Shown one piece after another: positions 52,221 to 60,789 of a DNA stretch of 64,000 bases; position 1 is the stretch's first letter; the number at the start of each line of letters is the position of its first letter. The notes beneath the pieces are model-generated. The model saw only the letters and a list, made by a program, of their open reading frames with translations, was not told the origin of the DNA and did no database searches. Both the position numbers and the translations under genes were made by a program. Source of the stretch: Geobacter sp. AOG1 (GTDB lineage: Bacteria; Desulfobacterota; Desulfuromonadia; Geobacterales; Geobacteraceae); the NCBI RefSeq assembly GCF_019972315.1, contig NZ_BLIZ01000001.1, positions 1,624,513-1,688,512 of the forward strand, written 5' to 3'.

Positions 52221-52817
52221 CTACCAGGTTTTGGGCAGGAATAGCCGCACTCCGAACGTTCCGATAAAACTCATCGGATCATATCTCCCTATGGTCGAGC
52301 CGTTCAGTAGAATGTCGCTCTTGCTGCCGGCTACAAACCTGAAGTCGACGGTCGCTACGATGCTTTTGGTGATGAAGTAGTCGGCCCCGAGAGAGGCGTG
52401 TCCTCCGTAGGTCCAATCTATGTCTGAATTCGTTATGTCACCCTTGATGAAATCGGCGCCGGCACCCACGTAGGGGACCAACCGGTGCTCGGGCATGAGC
52501 CGGTACTGGAGGCCGACCGAGATGTCGGTGGTCTGCTGTTCCGCAACTTTGCTCTTGTTGATCTTGATGTCCGTGGCAGGGGCGTGGGTAACGTCAAGTT
52601 CGAGGGCGAAGTTGTCACCCAGACCGTAGATCAGCCCACCACCCCCCGCAAAACCCGTCTCATGTTCACCTATTTCTGCACCTCCCACCTCAAGGTCTTT
52701 GAGCGGCACGGTAAACCCAAGCTTGCCTGTCAAGCCCAGCCTGCCGTTGATGCTTTCGGCCATGGCGGTAGATGTGAGCAGGACCAGGCTCAGGATACAA
52801 GAGATGATGATACGCAT
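52221..52817 (-). CDS. Small outer-membrane beta-barrel protein (OmpA/OmpW-like)
   Basis: 198 aa from ATG 52817 after GGAGGC. Signal peptide of about 20 residues (TAMAES). An eight-strand barrel pattern with GLQYRLMPEHRLVPYVGAGAD and GGHASLGADYFI. The last residues GVRLFLPKTW end in an aromatic, as barrel proteins do. Function unknown. Confidence 0.8.
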   Translation of the reverse strand: MRIIISCILSLVLLTSTAMAESINGRLGLTGKLGFTVPLKDLEVGGAEIGEHETGFAGGGGLIYGLGDNFALELDVTHAPATDIKINKSKVAEQQTTDISVGLQYRLMPEHRLVPYVGAGADFIKGDITNSDIDWTYGGHASLGADYFITKSIVATVDFRFVAGSKSDILLNGSTIGRYDPMSFIGTFGVRLFLPKTW

Positions 52818-52866
52818 AGTGCCTCCTAGAAGAATGAAATCATTTAGCATATAAAACTAGTCAACA

Positions 52867-53787
52867 TTATGGTGTGGTTTCCAGGGTAGCAATAAAACCC
52901 CCATAAGAGTAAACGAACCCCGTAGCATTGTTCGGATCAGCAGCCTCAGCTTTGTATATGACAGAGCACGAATTCTTGGTTACACCAGCTGGGAGAGCTA
53001 CAGTTACCCCGGCATTGAATATGCCTAAACCAGTGTCATCAGTGGTAACTGTTCTTGCACTTGTTTCTGGAGAATCGATGAATACAGGACAATTGCCGAT
53101 TTCGCTGTAAACACTTATTGTCACTGGAACACGCGTGCGTGGGATCCCGTTGTTATCCAGTATCTGAAACGGGACCAGTTGTAGAATTACTCGCGAAGTA
53201 GGTGCTGGGTCCTTGATAGTTACTGCCAATGTGTTCAGTGTGCCGTCGGGATCGGTAGGGTTTTTGGTTGTTAAAAATTTGATGATATTACTTTCGCTAC
53301 GCATGATCTTGAATAAGCCGATTGCGGTGACGAGCTGATTGTTCGCCGAAGTAGACGCCTTGATAATTACATCAACAGCCGACGTGGTTGTTGACCCCGC
53401 CGTGAGGAAGTTTATGGCTTTGCCACTGGAATCAGTGGTAACTATTGCCGGATTTATGGTGACCGGCCCCGTGACAGCCTCGAACTTGATCGGCTGATTG
53501 GCGACAGGGTTACCGCTGGAGTCTTTCAATGTGGCGGTGGCAATGACGATACTGTTGGGTCCCACGGTGGTGCCGGTCCCCGATGGTGCGGTAACGCTCA
53601 GAGCGAGATTGTAGGAAAGCACGGTCCCGCTTCCGGTGGGTGTGGGCGTAGTAGAGGTTGAATCTGCGGTACTGCCAGACCCCGAAGAGAACGGGCTACT
53701 GGTTGAAGACGAACCGCTCCCGCAACCACCTATCGACAGCAACATGAGAGAAACCAGGACCGGCGCGATCATTTTCAGGCTGCGCAT
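52867..53787 (-). CDS. Lipoprotein with bacterial Ig-like domains
   Basis: 306 aa from ATG 53787 after AAAGGAGGAG. The lipoprotein signal ends SIGGC, followed by a Ser/Gly/Thr-rich linker of about 35 residues. Two Ig-like (Big_1 type) repeats follow: NSIVIATATLKDSSGNPVAN...KAINFLT, then a later beta-rich domain. Expected on the cell envelope, perhaps surface exposed, with a structural or adhesive role. GC content is visibly lower than in neighbouring genes, which may indicate more recent acquisition. Confidence 0.75.
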   Translation of the reverse strand: MRSLKMIAPVLVSLMLLSIGGCGSGSSSTSSPFSSGSGSTADSTSTTPTPTGSGTVLSYNLALSVTAPSGTGTTVGPNSIVIATATLKDSSGNPVANQPIKFEAVTGPVTINPAIVTTDSSGKAINFLTAGSTTTSAVDVIIKASTSANNQLVTAIGLFKIMRSESNIIKFLTTKNPTDPDGTLNTLAVTIKDPAPTSRVILQLVPFQILDNNGIPRTRVPVTISVYSEIGNCPVFIDSPETSARTVTTDDTGLGIFNAGVTVALPAGVTKNSCSVIYKAEAADPNNATGFVYSYGGFIATLETTP

Positions 53788-54237
53788 AACTCCTCCTTTG
53801 TATGATGACATTCGGATGATTATTCCGATATCGGGATCGTGTTCTTTGTAAAGGCTGATGTGCCGCGTTGCAAGCCTCGGGCGCGACGGGAAACCCTGGT
53901 TTTGTGAGAATCGGATTATAAATGTACTTTAAGCAACGCAAAAGTCAAGGTTGAAGTTAGAAAAACTTCACTGTGGCAAGGGGTTTCACTGGCTACGTTA
54001 CAGAGAACAGCGTGGAAATGGGGCTTGCGGGTACGGGAAGGAGCGAGTTTTGAACCTGTGGGGTTGTCGTCGGGTGCATGGCCTCGTCCTTCTATGTATC
54101 AAGCCGGGAAGGGGTTTCCGCCGCATAGATGCCCATAGAGACCGGCTACCCTGTTTATCGTCCCATCCCCCCTTGATTACTGTCTGAAAAATTGTATGAT
54201 TTGTGTTAGTTATGCTTAATACTACGGGAGGTGGACT
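53788..54237. other. 450-base intergenic region without a convincing gene
   Basis: Holds the two divergent promoters' territory. On the minus strand a TATAAT (53920-53915) could serve the Ig-like lipoprotein. A stem AGCCGG...CCGGCT (about 54101-54146) could fold. Possible reading frames here lack ribosome binding sites and family resemblance. No known riboswitch was recognised. Confidence 0.5.
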
Positions 54238-54627
54238 ATGAAGGGATTGGGTGTGATGGTGTGTGTGGCGATGCTCTTTGCTGCGGGGTGTGCCACGGAA
54301 AGTTTCGTCAAGGAGCAGACGGACCCCATCAGTAGCCGGATCGACAAGCTCGATTCGCGGCTGACGGGGATTGAAACGAAGCTCAATGACCTGGAGAAGA
54401 AGGTGGGGCAGCCCATGGCCGACCTGGATGCAGCAAAGAGCGAGGTTGCCGCTGCCAAGGCCGATGCCCAGAAGGCGGCGCAGGCGGCACAGGCGGCCGA
54501 AGGAAACTCGGTTGCGGCGGCCAACCGGGCCGAAGCAGCGGCAGCCAAGGCAGAAGACGCGGCCAAGCGGGCCGATACCTCCGCGCAGAAGGCGGAAAAG
54601 GCATTCGAGATGCAGCAGAAAAAGTAA
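54238..54627 (+). CDS. Alanine-rich coiled-coil lipoprotein (Lpp/OprI-like)
   Basis: 129 aa from ATG 54238 after GGGAGGTGG. Lipobox AAGC at residues 15-18. The mature part is a heptad coiled coil: first a DKLDSRLTGIETKLNDLEKK segment, then an alanine-zipper with AAAKAEDAAKRADTSAQKAE. Resembles Braun-type lipoproteins and could tether outer membrane to peptidoglycan; it ends in QQKK. An L,D-transpeptidase gene, the enzyme type that attaches such proteins, is convergent and only 67 bases away. Confidence 0.82.
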   Translation: MKGLGVMVCVAMLFAAGCATESFVKEQTDPISSRIDKLDSRLTGIETKLNDLEKKVGQPMADLDAAKSEVAAAKADAQKAAQAAQAAEGNSVAAANRAEAAAAKAEDAAKRADTSAQKAEKAFEMQQKK

Positions 54628-54649
54628 CGCAGGTAGATGTGAGTGAACG

Positions 54650-54679
54650 GGCCGCGGTGAGAATGCCGCGGCCTTTTTT
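54650..54679 (+). terminator. Rho-independent terminator of the alanine-rich lipoprotein gene
   Basis: GGCCGCGG-loop-CCGCGGCC followed by six T residues. Confidence 0.92.
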
Positions 54680-54694
54680 GTTTACACTGTAGTT

Positions 54695-55573
54695 TCAGTG
54701 GGTGATGTCGGCAGGGATGCCGCTCCGCAAACGGAGCGCCTTGTCGAGGAGGTTCATGTCCACCCGGTCCACGAGCCCGCGCTGGGTCAAAAGCCCCGTT
54801 GCCACCCCCAGATAATCCATATCTTCCTCGCCATCATCATGTGCTTCGATGTAAACTCGTCCCCCTTGCTCACCGACCTTGATCGGTTCCCGGACGATGG
54901 TGACCGGCGTACCGACCCGGACCAGCCGGAAGAGGCGGGGGATATCCTCGGGGTAGAGGCGAATACAGCCGTGGCTCACCTCCCGTCCCGTTCCCCAGGG
55001 GCGGTTGGTGCCGTGGATCAGGATGCCATCGGCGGAGAGCCGCAGGGCATGGCTGCCGAGGGGGTTGTCGGGGCCGGGAGGAATGACGGTGGGGAGTTCC
55101 GGGCGCTCTTTACGGATGGAGGGGGGGACATGCCAGGGGGGATCAACAATCTTCTCCCGAATACGGAAGGTACCGGTTGGGGTTGCGTGTCCCTCGCTGC
55201 CGATGCCGATGGGGAAAGTGGTCACGAGGCTGCTGCCGGCGGCGCGAAACAGGAGATACAGCCGCAGTTCGGAGAGGTTGATCACGATTCCTTCCGTGTT
55301 GGCCACGGCGGGGAGGAGCCAGACGGTGGGGAGCCGTACTTCTTTGTCGCTGCCCGGTACAAAGGGGTCGAGTCCGGGATTGGCAGCGATGATCTCGTTA
55401 TACCCCAAGTCATACCGGCGGGCGATCTCCATGAGCGACTCGCCGGCTACCGTCACACACCGCGACGGGTCGCCGATGAGCGCTTCGCCGCCGGGATAGG
55501 CGGCCCCTGAGGCAGGGGAGTGGAAAACCAGGAGGAGAAGAGACGGCAGAATCAGGCTGATGAAGGCACGCAT
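54695..55573 (-). CDS. LysM-containing L,D-transpeptidase (YkuD family)
   Basis: 292 aa. Signal peptide of about 23 residues (ASGAAY). LysM-like domain (about 38-82: CVTVAGESLMEIARRYDLGY). YkuD catalytic domain (about 94-210) with HGTNRPWGTGREVSHGCIRL containing the active Cys and His. The last 80 residues are an extra tail. Cross-links peptidoglycan or attaches lipoproteins to it in the periplasm. The alanine-rich lipoprotein next door is a plausible substrate. Confidence 0.93.
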   Translation of the reverse strand: MRAFISLILPSLLLLVFHSPASGAAYPGGEALIGDPSRCVTVAGESLMEIARRYDLGYNEIIAANPGLDPFVPGSDKEVRLPTVWLLPAVANTEGIVINLSELRLYLLFRAAGSSLVTTFPIGIGSEGHATPTGTFRIREKIVDPPWHVPPSIRKERPELPTVIPPGPDNPLGSHALRLSADGILIHGTNRPWGTGREVSHGCIRLYPEDIPRLFRLVRVGTPVTIVREPIKVGEQGGRVYIEAHDDGEEDMDYLGVATGLLTQRGLVDRVDMNLLDKALRLRSGIPADITH

Positions 55574-55600
55574 GGGGATCCCGTATTGCGGTTGTTTCGC

Positions 55601-55747
55601 GAGGGGTGAGCGTCCCGTTCCGCTCAGAGTACCCTCGTGCCGCCGCTGTATGGCTTATTTCGCGCCGGCCGATTGGCCGGTTCTGCTTTATTTCGCCTAC
55701 AGCGGCTGGTACTCGGGCACATTCGCTTCACGGGACACTCACCCCTC
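55601..55747. repeat. Dispersed hairpin element, family A, copy 2
   Basis: Terminal inverted repeats GAGGGGTGAGCGTCCCG / CGGGACACTCACCCCTC match at 16 of 17 positions. The inner stem is GAGTACC..CCGCTGTA with TACAGCGGCTGGTACTC, plus a central CCGGCCGATTGGCCGG. Homologous to 4924-5062. Confidence 0.95.
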
Positions 55748-55772
55748 GCGGATGGCGGTGTGTCCTGTAAAA

Positions 55773-58448
55773 TCAGTGGGCTTCGCTCCAGTTCCTACCG
55801 TAGTTGATGTCCACCTTGAGGGGGACCCTTAGCGGGACGGCGTGCTCCATCTCGTGGCGCACCAGTTGCTCCATCACCATCTTTTCAGCTTCCGGCACCT
55901 CGAACACCAGTTCGTCGTGGACCTGCATGATGAGCCGGCTCGCAAGCCCTTCCCGCCGCATACGGTTGAACACCTTCACCATCGCCTGTTTGATGATATC
56001 GGCCGCCGACCCCTGGATCGGGTAGTTGATGGCGTTCCGTTGGGCGAAGGAACGGATGTTGCCGTTGGAACTGGCGATGTCGGGGATGGGGAGACGCCGG
56101 CCGAGGATGGTGGTGACGTATCCCTTCCCCTCAGCCTGCCGCACGCAGCTGTCCAAATAGGCCATGGCCCCCGCGTGCCGTTCCTTGTAATGGGCGATGA
56201 ACTCGTCGGCCACCTTGCGCGCCACGCCGAGCTGTTTGGCGAGGCTGAACGCCCCCTGGCCGTAGATGACGCCGAAGTTGATGGTCTTGGCCTGGCGGCG
56301 CATCTCCGGCGTGACCATTTCGGGGAAGAGGTCGAATACCTCGCTGGCGGTGCGGGTGTGGATGTCCTCGTCCCGGGCGAAGGCGTCGCAGAAGACCCGG
56401 TCCTCCGACAGGTGGGCCAGGACCCGGAGTTCGATCTGGGAATAGTCGGCGGAGAGGAGGAGGTGCCCTTTCTCGGCAATGAAGGCGTGGCGAATCTGGC
56501 GACCCTCCTCGCTCCGGACCGGGATGTTCTGCAGGTTCGGGTCGGAGGAGGAGAGCCGGCCGGTGTTGGTGACTGCCTGGTTGTAGGAGGTATGGACCCG
56601 GCCGGTGGTGGGGTCCACCAGCTTGGGGAGGGCGTCGGTATAGGTGGATTTCAGCTTGGAGAGGCTGCGCCAGGTGAGGATCAGCCGGGCGATCTCGTGC
56701 TCCTCCGCCAGCCGCTCCAGTTCCTCCACGTTGGTGGACCAGCCGGTCTTGGTCTTGGTTTTTTTCCCGGTGGGGAGCTTCAGCTGCTCGAACAGCACTT
56801 CCCCCAGCTGTTTGGGGGAGTTGATGTTGAAGGGGCCCGGCGCCAGGGCATGGATGCGCCCCTCCAGTTCCCCCATCTGCGTCCCGAAACCGGCGGAAAG
56901 CCGGGCGAGGAGCGGCAGGTCAAGCTTCACTCCCGCCAGTTCCATCTCCGCCAGGATCATCACCAGCGGCATCTCCAGCTCGAAGAAGAGCCCCTCCAGT
57001 CCAGCTTCCTTCAGCCGGGGAAGGAAGAGCCGATGGAGGAGGAAGGTGGCATCCGAGTCCTCGCAGGAGTACGTGGTTGCCTTCTCCACCGGCACCTGGG
57101 CGAAGTTGACCTGCTCCTTCCCCTTTCCCGTAACCTCCGTATAGGAGATCATCTTGTGGTCCAGGTGTTCCACCGAGAGGGAGTCCAGGCCGTGGCTGGA
57201 GCGGGCCGGATTGAGGAGGTAGGAGGCGAGCATGGTATCGTACCAGATTCCCTCCATTTCTACGCCGTTCACCCGGAACACCTGGTAATCGTACTTCAGG
57301 TTCTGGCCGATCTTGGGACGGGCCGGGTCGGTGAGAAGTGATGCCAGTTCTGCCAACACCTCCTGCCGGTCCAGCTGGTCCGGCGCGCCGGGGTAGCAGT
57401 GCCCTACCGGGATGTAGGCCGCCTCATGTTCCCGGCAGCTGACGGAGATGCCGACGATCTCCGCTTCCAGGGGGTTGAGGCTCGTGGTCTCCAGATCGAC
57501 GGCGAAGGCGGGGGCTGCCTTCAACTCCGCCATGAGCCGGTCGAATGCAGACGTGTCGAGAATGGCCCGGTACTGCTCGCTGGAAAGGGTGGCGGTGCTC
57601 GTCAGCTCCTTCATGAGGGTGGTGAAGCCGTACTCCTTGAACAGCTCGGCCAACCGCTTGTTGTCGGGAGGGGAAAGGGCGAAGTCGTCCAGGCGGTAGT
57701 GGATGGGAACTTGGCAGTCGATGGTGGCGAGCCGGCGCGACAGCCGGGCCTGCTCGGCAAACACCCGCAGCTTCTCCCCCATCTTCCCCTTCACCTCGCC
57801 TGCCCTTGCCAGCAGCTCGTCCAGGGTTCCGAACTCCTGGATCAGCTTGATGGCAGTCTTCTCGCCGATGCCGGGGACGCCGGGTATGTTGTCCGACGTG
57901 TCCCCCGCCAGCCCCAGGATGTCGATCACCCGGTCCGGCCCGACGCCGAAGCGCTCCTCCACGTCCCTGATCCCCGACGCTTTCTCCTTCATGGTATCCA
58001 GAAGGGTAACCTTGTCGCTGACGATCTGCATAAGGTCCTTGTCCCCGGTCACCACCACGGTGGCGAGCCCTTCCCGCTCGCAGTGCCGGGCAATGGTGCC
58101 GATGATGTCATCCGCCTCGAAGCCGGCAAGTTCCAGCGCCGGGATGTTGAAGGCGCGGACCATCTCCTTGATGGGGGCGATCTGAGGGACCAGATCGTCG
58201 GGCATGGCTGACCGGTTGGCCTTGTACTCCGGGTAGATCTCGGTCCGGAAGGTGACCCGTCCCACGTCGAACACAACCGCTACATGCTCCGGCTTCCGGT
58301 CTTTGAGCACCTTCAGCAGCATCTGGGTGAAGCCGTAGAGGGCGTTGGTGGGAAAGCCCGAGGGGGACGAGAGGTGGCGGATGGCGTAGTAGGCACGGTA
58401 GATGTAGGAGGAGCCGTCGATGAGGTAGAGGGTGGGTTGCTCGGCCAT
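55773..58448 (-). CDS. polA: DNA polymerase I
   Basis: 891 aa. Order: N-terminal 5'-3' exonuclease (about 1-290: LIDGSSYIYRAYYA, GDKDLMQIV, GDTSDNIPGVPGIG), 3'-5' exonuclease (about 310-500) with all acidic motifs present (VDLETTSLNP, GQNLKYDYQV, CEDSDATFLL), and the polymerase domain with LLSADYSQIELRVLAHLSED, RRQAKTINFGVIYGQGAF and MQVHDELVFEV. All three activities therefore look intact. Used in Okazaki fragment maturation and repair. Starts 3 bases after the DUF4177 gene. Confidence 0.97.
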   Translation of the reverse strand: MAEQPTLYLIDGSSYIYRAYYAIRHLSSPSGFPTNALYGFTQMLLKVLKDRKPEHVAVVFDVGRVTFRTEIYPEYKANRSAMPDDLVPQIAPIKEMVRAFNIPALELAGFEADDIIGTIARHCEREGLATVVVTGDKDLMQIVSDKVTLLDTMKEKASGIRDVEERFGVGPDRVIDILGLAGDTSDNIPGVPGIGEKTAIKLIQEFGTLDELLARAGEVKGKMGEKLRVFAEQARLSRRLATIDCQVPIHYRLDDFALSPPDNKRLAELFKEYGFTTLMKELTSTATLSSEQYRAILDTSAFDRLMAELKAAPAFAVDLETTSLNPLEAEIVGISVSCREHEAAYIPVGHCYPGAPDQLDRQEVLAELASLLTDPARPKIGQNLKYDYQVFRVNGVEMEGIWYDTMLASYLLNPARSSHGLDSLSVEHLDHKMISYTEVTGKGKEQVNFAQVPVEKATTYSCEDSDATFLLHRLFLPRLKEAGLEGLFFELEMPLVMILAEMELAGVKLDLPLLARLSAGFGTQMGELEGRIHALAPGPFNINSPKQLGEVLFEQLKLPTGKKTKTKTGWSTNVEELERLAEEHEIARLILTWRSLSKLKSTYTDALPKLVDPTTGRVHTSYNQAVTNTGRLSSSDPNLQNIPVRSEEGRQIRHAFIAEKGHLLLSADYSQIELRVLAHLSEDRVFCDAFARDEDIHTRTASEVFDLFPEMVTPEMRRQAKTINFGVIYGQGAFSLAKQLGVARKVADEFIAHYKERHAGAMAYLDSCVRQAEGKGYVTTILGRRLPIPDIASSNGNIRSFAQRNAINYPIQGSAADIIKQAMVKVFNRMRREGLASRLIMQVHDELVFEVPEAEKMVMEQLVRHEMEHAVPLRVPLKVDINYGRNWSEAH

Positions 58449-58451
58449 GTC

Positions 58452-58625
58452 TTATTCCTCTTCCCGGGTGAAGATGACGAAGGCCATGGAGGGGCGTTTG
58501 CTCGATTCGCGCATGGCGAAGTGGAGGCCGTCGAAGCGCCACCCCTCGCGGGTAAGCTCGTTGAGGGCAGTCTCGATGGTATCCTCAGTGACGGAATTGA
58601 TTTCCACGACCTTGTATTTCAGCAC
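58452..58625 (-). CDS. Small DUF4177-like protein
   Basis: 57 aa from GTG 58625 with AAGGGG upstream (Shine-Dalgarno 7 bases away). Sequence begins VLKYKVVEINSVTEDTIETA, then LTREGWRFDGLHFAM and SMAFVIFTREEE. This fits the short DUF4177 pattern (YKVVEI... GWE). Its stop lies 3 bases before the polA start, so it heads the polA transcript. Function unknown. Confidence 0.75.
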   Translation of the reverse strand: MLKYKVVEINSVTEDTIETALNELTREGWRFDGLHFAMRESSKRPSMAFVIFTREEE

Positions 58626-58865
58626 GGTACACCCCTTGGCTGGATTTACCCGGCATATTAGCCCATCTCCGGCCGCTCTTCAAGGGGAATAACGGGTGGT
58701 GCACCGTCTGGAGGCCTTGCATAAAAATTGAACCATTTTAATAGGTTAACGGTTGCAAGGGAGGGGGAATCTGCTAGACTTGCTGCAAAAGAAAGGAGGC
58801 CCGGAAAAGAACCTGCAATCGGCCTGAACTTGCCATGTCTCAACCTTAACCAAAGGGGTGTCCGT

Positions 58866-59039
58866 ATGACGAAAAAAGATGCTGAAGTGATCGAACGCCT
58901 GGCAAACGAGATGGAACTGGTGCTGGAAACCGACTACGAGAAGAAGGATATGAAGGAAAAACGGGCGGTGACGAAATCGGCCCTGTATGACGGCTCGAAA
59001 AAACTGAAACATAGCATCCCCAAGGGGAAACGGGTTTAG
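58866..59039 (+). CDS. Small conserved-looking protein of unknown function
   Basis: 57 aa, highly charged (MTKKDAEVIERLANEMELVL...KKLKHSIPKGKRV). AAAGGGG precedes ATG 58866, and a strong terminator follows, supporting a real transcription unit. No family recognised. Confidence 0.55.
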   Translation: MTKKDAEVIERLANEMELVLETDYEKKDMKEKRAVTKSALYDGSKKLKHSIPKGKRV

Positions 59040-59072
59040 GCGTACCGCCACCCGTCCTGGGGACGGAGAGAT

Positions 59073-59115
59073 AAAGGGGGGGGGAGAAACTGGTTTTCTC
59101 CCCCCTTGATTTTTT
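59073..59115 (+). terminator. Rho-independent terminator after the small 57-aa gene
   Basis: A long G-run/C-run stem (AAGGGGGGGGAGAAA with TTTTCTCCCCCCTT) followed by GATTTTTT. Confidence 0.85.
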
Positions 59116-59174
59116 GCCAAGGCTGCTTATTTTGGTAGCGATGGTGAAACTAAGCATGCAGGAGGTACCACATC

Positions 59175-59618
59175 ATGGCAATCGTCAAGTACAATCCGTT
59201 TCGTGACCTGAGGACCATGCAGGACCAGATGAACCGTCTCCTCGATATGACCTGGAGCCGGGAGAGCGGCGAGGAACTGCGAGAGGGACTCTGGCAGCCG
59301 GCAGTGGACATCTACGAGGATGAGACGTCGGTGGTCATCAAGGCCGAAGTGCCGGGGATCGATCAGAATGACATCGAGGTGCGGATCGAGGATAACACCC
59401 TCACCCTGCGGGGTGAGCGGAAGCATGACCAGACCGTCCAGAAGGAGAACTACCACCGGGTGGAGCGGTACTATGGCTCGTTCCAGCGCAGTTTTTCCCT
59501 CCCCCACACCATCGACCAGGGGAACGTTCAGGCCACTTGCGAGAAAGGGATACTGACCGTGACGCTGCCGAAGAGGGAGGAGACGAAGCCGAAGCAGATC
59601 AAGGTCGAAGTGAAGTAG
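59175..59618 (+). CDS. Small heat-shock protein (Hsp20/alpha-crystallin)
   Basis: 147 aa. Short N-terminal arm (NPFRDLRTMQDQMNRLLD), alpha-crystallin domain (about 40-130) with VPGIDQNDIEVRIEDNTLTLRG split around residues 62-82 and YGSFQRSFSLP, then CEKGILTVTLPKRE. The C-terminal IKV can fill the oligomer groove. ATP-independent holdase. GGAGGTACCACATC precedes the ATG. Confidence 0.95.
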   Translation: MAIVKYNPFRDLRTMQDQMNRLLDMTWSRESGEELREGLWQPAVDIYEDETSVVIKAEVPGIDQNDIEVRIEDNTLTLRGERKHDQTVQKENYHRVERYYGSFQRSFSLPHTIDQGNVQATCEKGILTVTLPKREETKPKQIKVEVK

Positions 59619-59624
59619 AAACGC

Positions 59625-59695
59625 GGCTTTTCCGCAATCTCTGCGTTGCCCTTCGGGACTCCTTGTGCGCCTCGACCTTGCGACAATTCAAACAG
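59625..59695. repeat. Dispersed element, family B, short copy 3
   Basis: CTTTTCCGCAATCTCTGCGT, then CTTCGGG...CTTGTGCGC and CGACCTTGCGACAATTC, follow the ends of family B copy 1. The internal GCGTAG hairpin is missing. Confidence 0.75.
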
Positions 59696-59772
59696 AATTG
59701 GACAGCGTAGGCTGCCCGGAGGGTGAGGCCGCAGGCCGAATCAAAAATTCACGTTTCTAACTGATACCAATA

Positions 59773-59810
59773 AACAAAGGGGACGGATTTGATCCGCCCC
59801 CTTCTTTGTT
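59773..59810 (+). terminator. Hairpin terminator downstream of hsp20
   Basis: AACAAAGGGG.CGGAT-loop-ATCCG.CCCCTT.TTTGTT. It overlaps the left tip of the following family C copy by three bases. Confidence 0.65.
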
Positions 59811-59927
59811 AGCGTTCAAAAATGTCCAGATGCAAGGCGGCAAGGAGAAGGCGACGGAGGCGTACGTCGGTACGTCGAGGAGCCGCCGACGAGCCAACGC
59901 CGCAGATGGGCGTTTTTCAACGCTAAC
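59808..59927. repeat. Dispersed hairpin element, family C, copy 3
   Basis: Terminal inverted repeats GTTAGCGTTCAAAAATG / CGTTTTTCAACGCTAAC match at 15 of 17 positions. The core GGCGTACGTCGGTACGTCGA then GGAGCC is the reverse complement of the core in copies 1 and 2. Confidence 0.92.
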
Positions 59928-59928
59928 A

Positions 59929-60729
59929 CTATTCGTTCATGCTGCCGGTCCGGTATCCTTGCAAATCCATCGCCACATAGGTAAAGCCGGCCCCCTTGAC
60001 GGCCACCACTACCTCCCGGCGCAGGACCGGGTCGAGCAGTCGGTCGATCTCTTCCTCCCCCAGTTCGATCCGGGCGGTTTCCCCGTGGAATCTGACCCGG
60101 TAGGTCCGAAATCCTTTTTCCTTGAGGAATTCCTCGCAGGCTTCCACCATCCGGAGCCGTTCCGGCGTGATTTCCACCCCGTAGGGGAAGCGGCTGGCGA
60201 GGCAGGCGTAGGGCTGCTTGTCCCAGGTGGTGAGCCCCAGTTCCCGGGAGAGCTGGCGGATATCGGCCTTCGAGAGCCCCGCCTCCAGCAGGGGACTTCG
60301 GATGTTGAGCTCCCCCAGTGCCCGGCGACCCGGCCGGTAGTCCCCAAGGTCGTCGGTGTTGCTCCCGTCCACGATGACGGCAAAACCGAGTTCCCCGGCC
60401 CGGGCCGCGCAGAGCTGGAAAAGCTCTTTCTTGCAGTGGTAACAGCGGTCCTTGGGATTGCCGGCGAAACCGGGTATCTCCAGTTCGTTGGATTCCACCA
60501 CGATCTGCCGTGCGCCGATCTGTCGGGCCAGGTCCGTGGCCGCCCGGAATTCCGACTCCGGGTAGGTGGGGGAGGTGGCGGTGATGGCACCGGCCCGCTC
60601 CCCCAGGAGGTCGTGGGCGACCTTGAGGAGAAAGGTGGAATCCACCCCGCCGGAAAAGGCGACCAGCACCGAACCCATCTTCGTGAGAATCCCCTTCAGC
60701 CGTTCAAATTTTTCGTGCAATTCGTCCAT
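59929..60729 (-). CDS. larE: LarE-type ATP-dependent sacrificial sulfur transferase
   Basis: 266 aa from ATG 60729 after GGAG. PP-loop SGGVDS at residues 26-31. Cys176 is in KQPYACLASRFPYG, the same number as the sulfur-donating cysteine described for Lactobacillus plantarum LarE. An extra CYHC pair lies at 96-99. LarE adenylates and thiolates the nickel-pincer cofactor precursor. No larB, larC or larA is present in this window, so the pathway is incomplete here. It is downstream of cysK, separated by a repeat and a hairpin. Confidence 0.9.
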   Translation of the reverse strand: MDELHEKFERLKGILTKMGSVLVAFSGGVDSTFLLKVAHDLLGERAGAITATSPTYPESEFRAATDLARQIGARQIVVESNELEIPGFAGNPKDRCYHCKKELFQLCAARAGELGFAVIVDGSNTDDLGDYRPGRRALGELNIRSPLLEAGLSKADIRQLSRELGLTTWDKQPYACLASRFPYGVEITPERLRMVEACEEFLKEKGFRTYRVRFHGETARIELGEEEIDRLLDPVLRREVVVAVKGAGFTYVAMDLQGYRTGSMNE

Positions 60730-60744
60730 TATCACTCCGAAAAC

Positions 60745-60766
60745 GAAAAGCCCTTCCGGGCTTTTC
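60745..60766 (-). terminator. Hairpin between cysK and larE
   Basis: Minus strand GAAAAGCCC-GGAA-GGGCTTTTC followed by GTTTTC. Either the end of the rrf2-cysK unit or an attenuator 16 bases before larE. Confidence 0.6.
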
Positions 60767-60789
60767 ATGTGTCTTTTCGGGGACGAGTA

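Larger units (their letters stand above)
59619..59928. other. 310-base intergenic region filled with repeat elements
   Basis: Contains a short family B element, a terminator-like hairpin and family C copy 3 in tandem between convergent hsp20 and larE. No coding sequence was recognised. Confidence 0.8.

Noticed and set aside
53951-54187. A 78-codon plus-strand frame in the long intergenic gap
   Set aside because: No ribosome binding site, no recognisable family and atypical composition.
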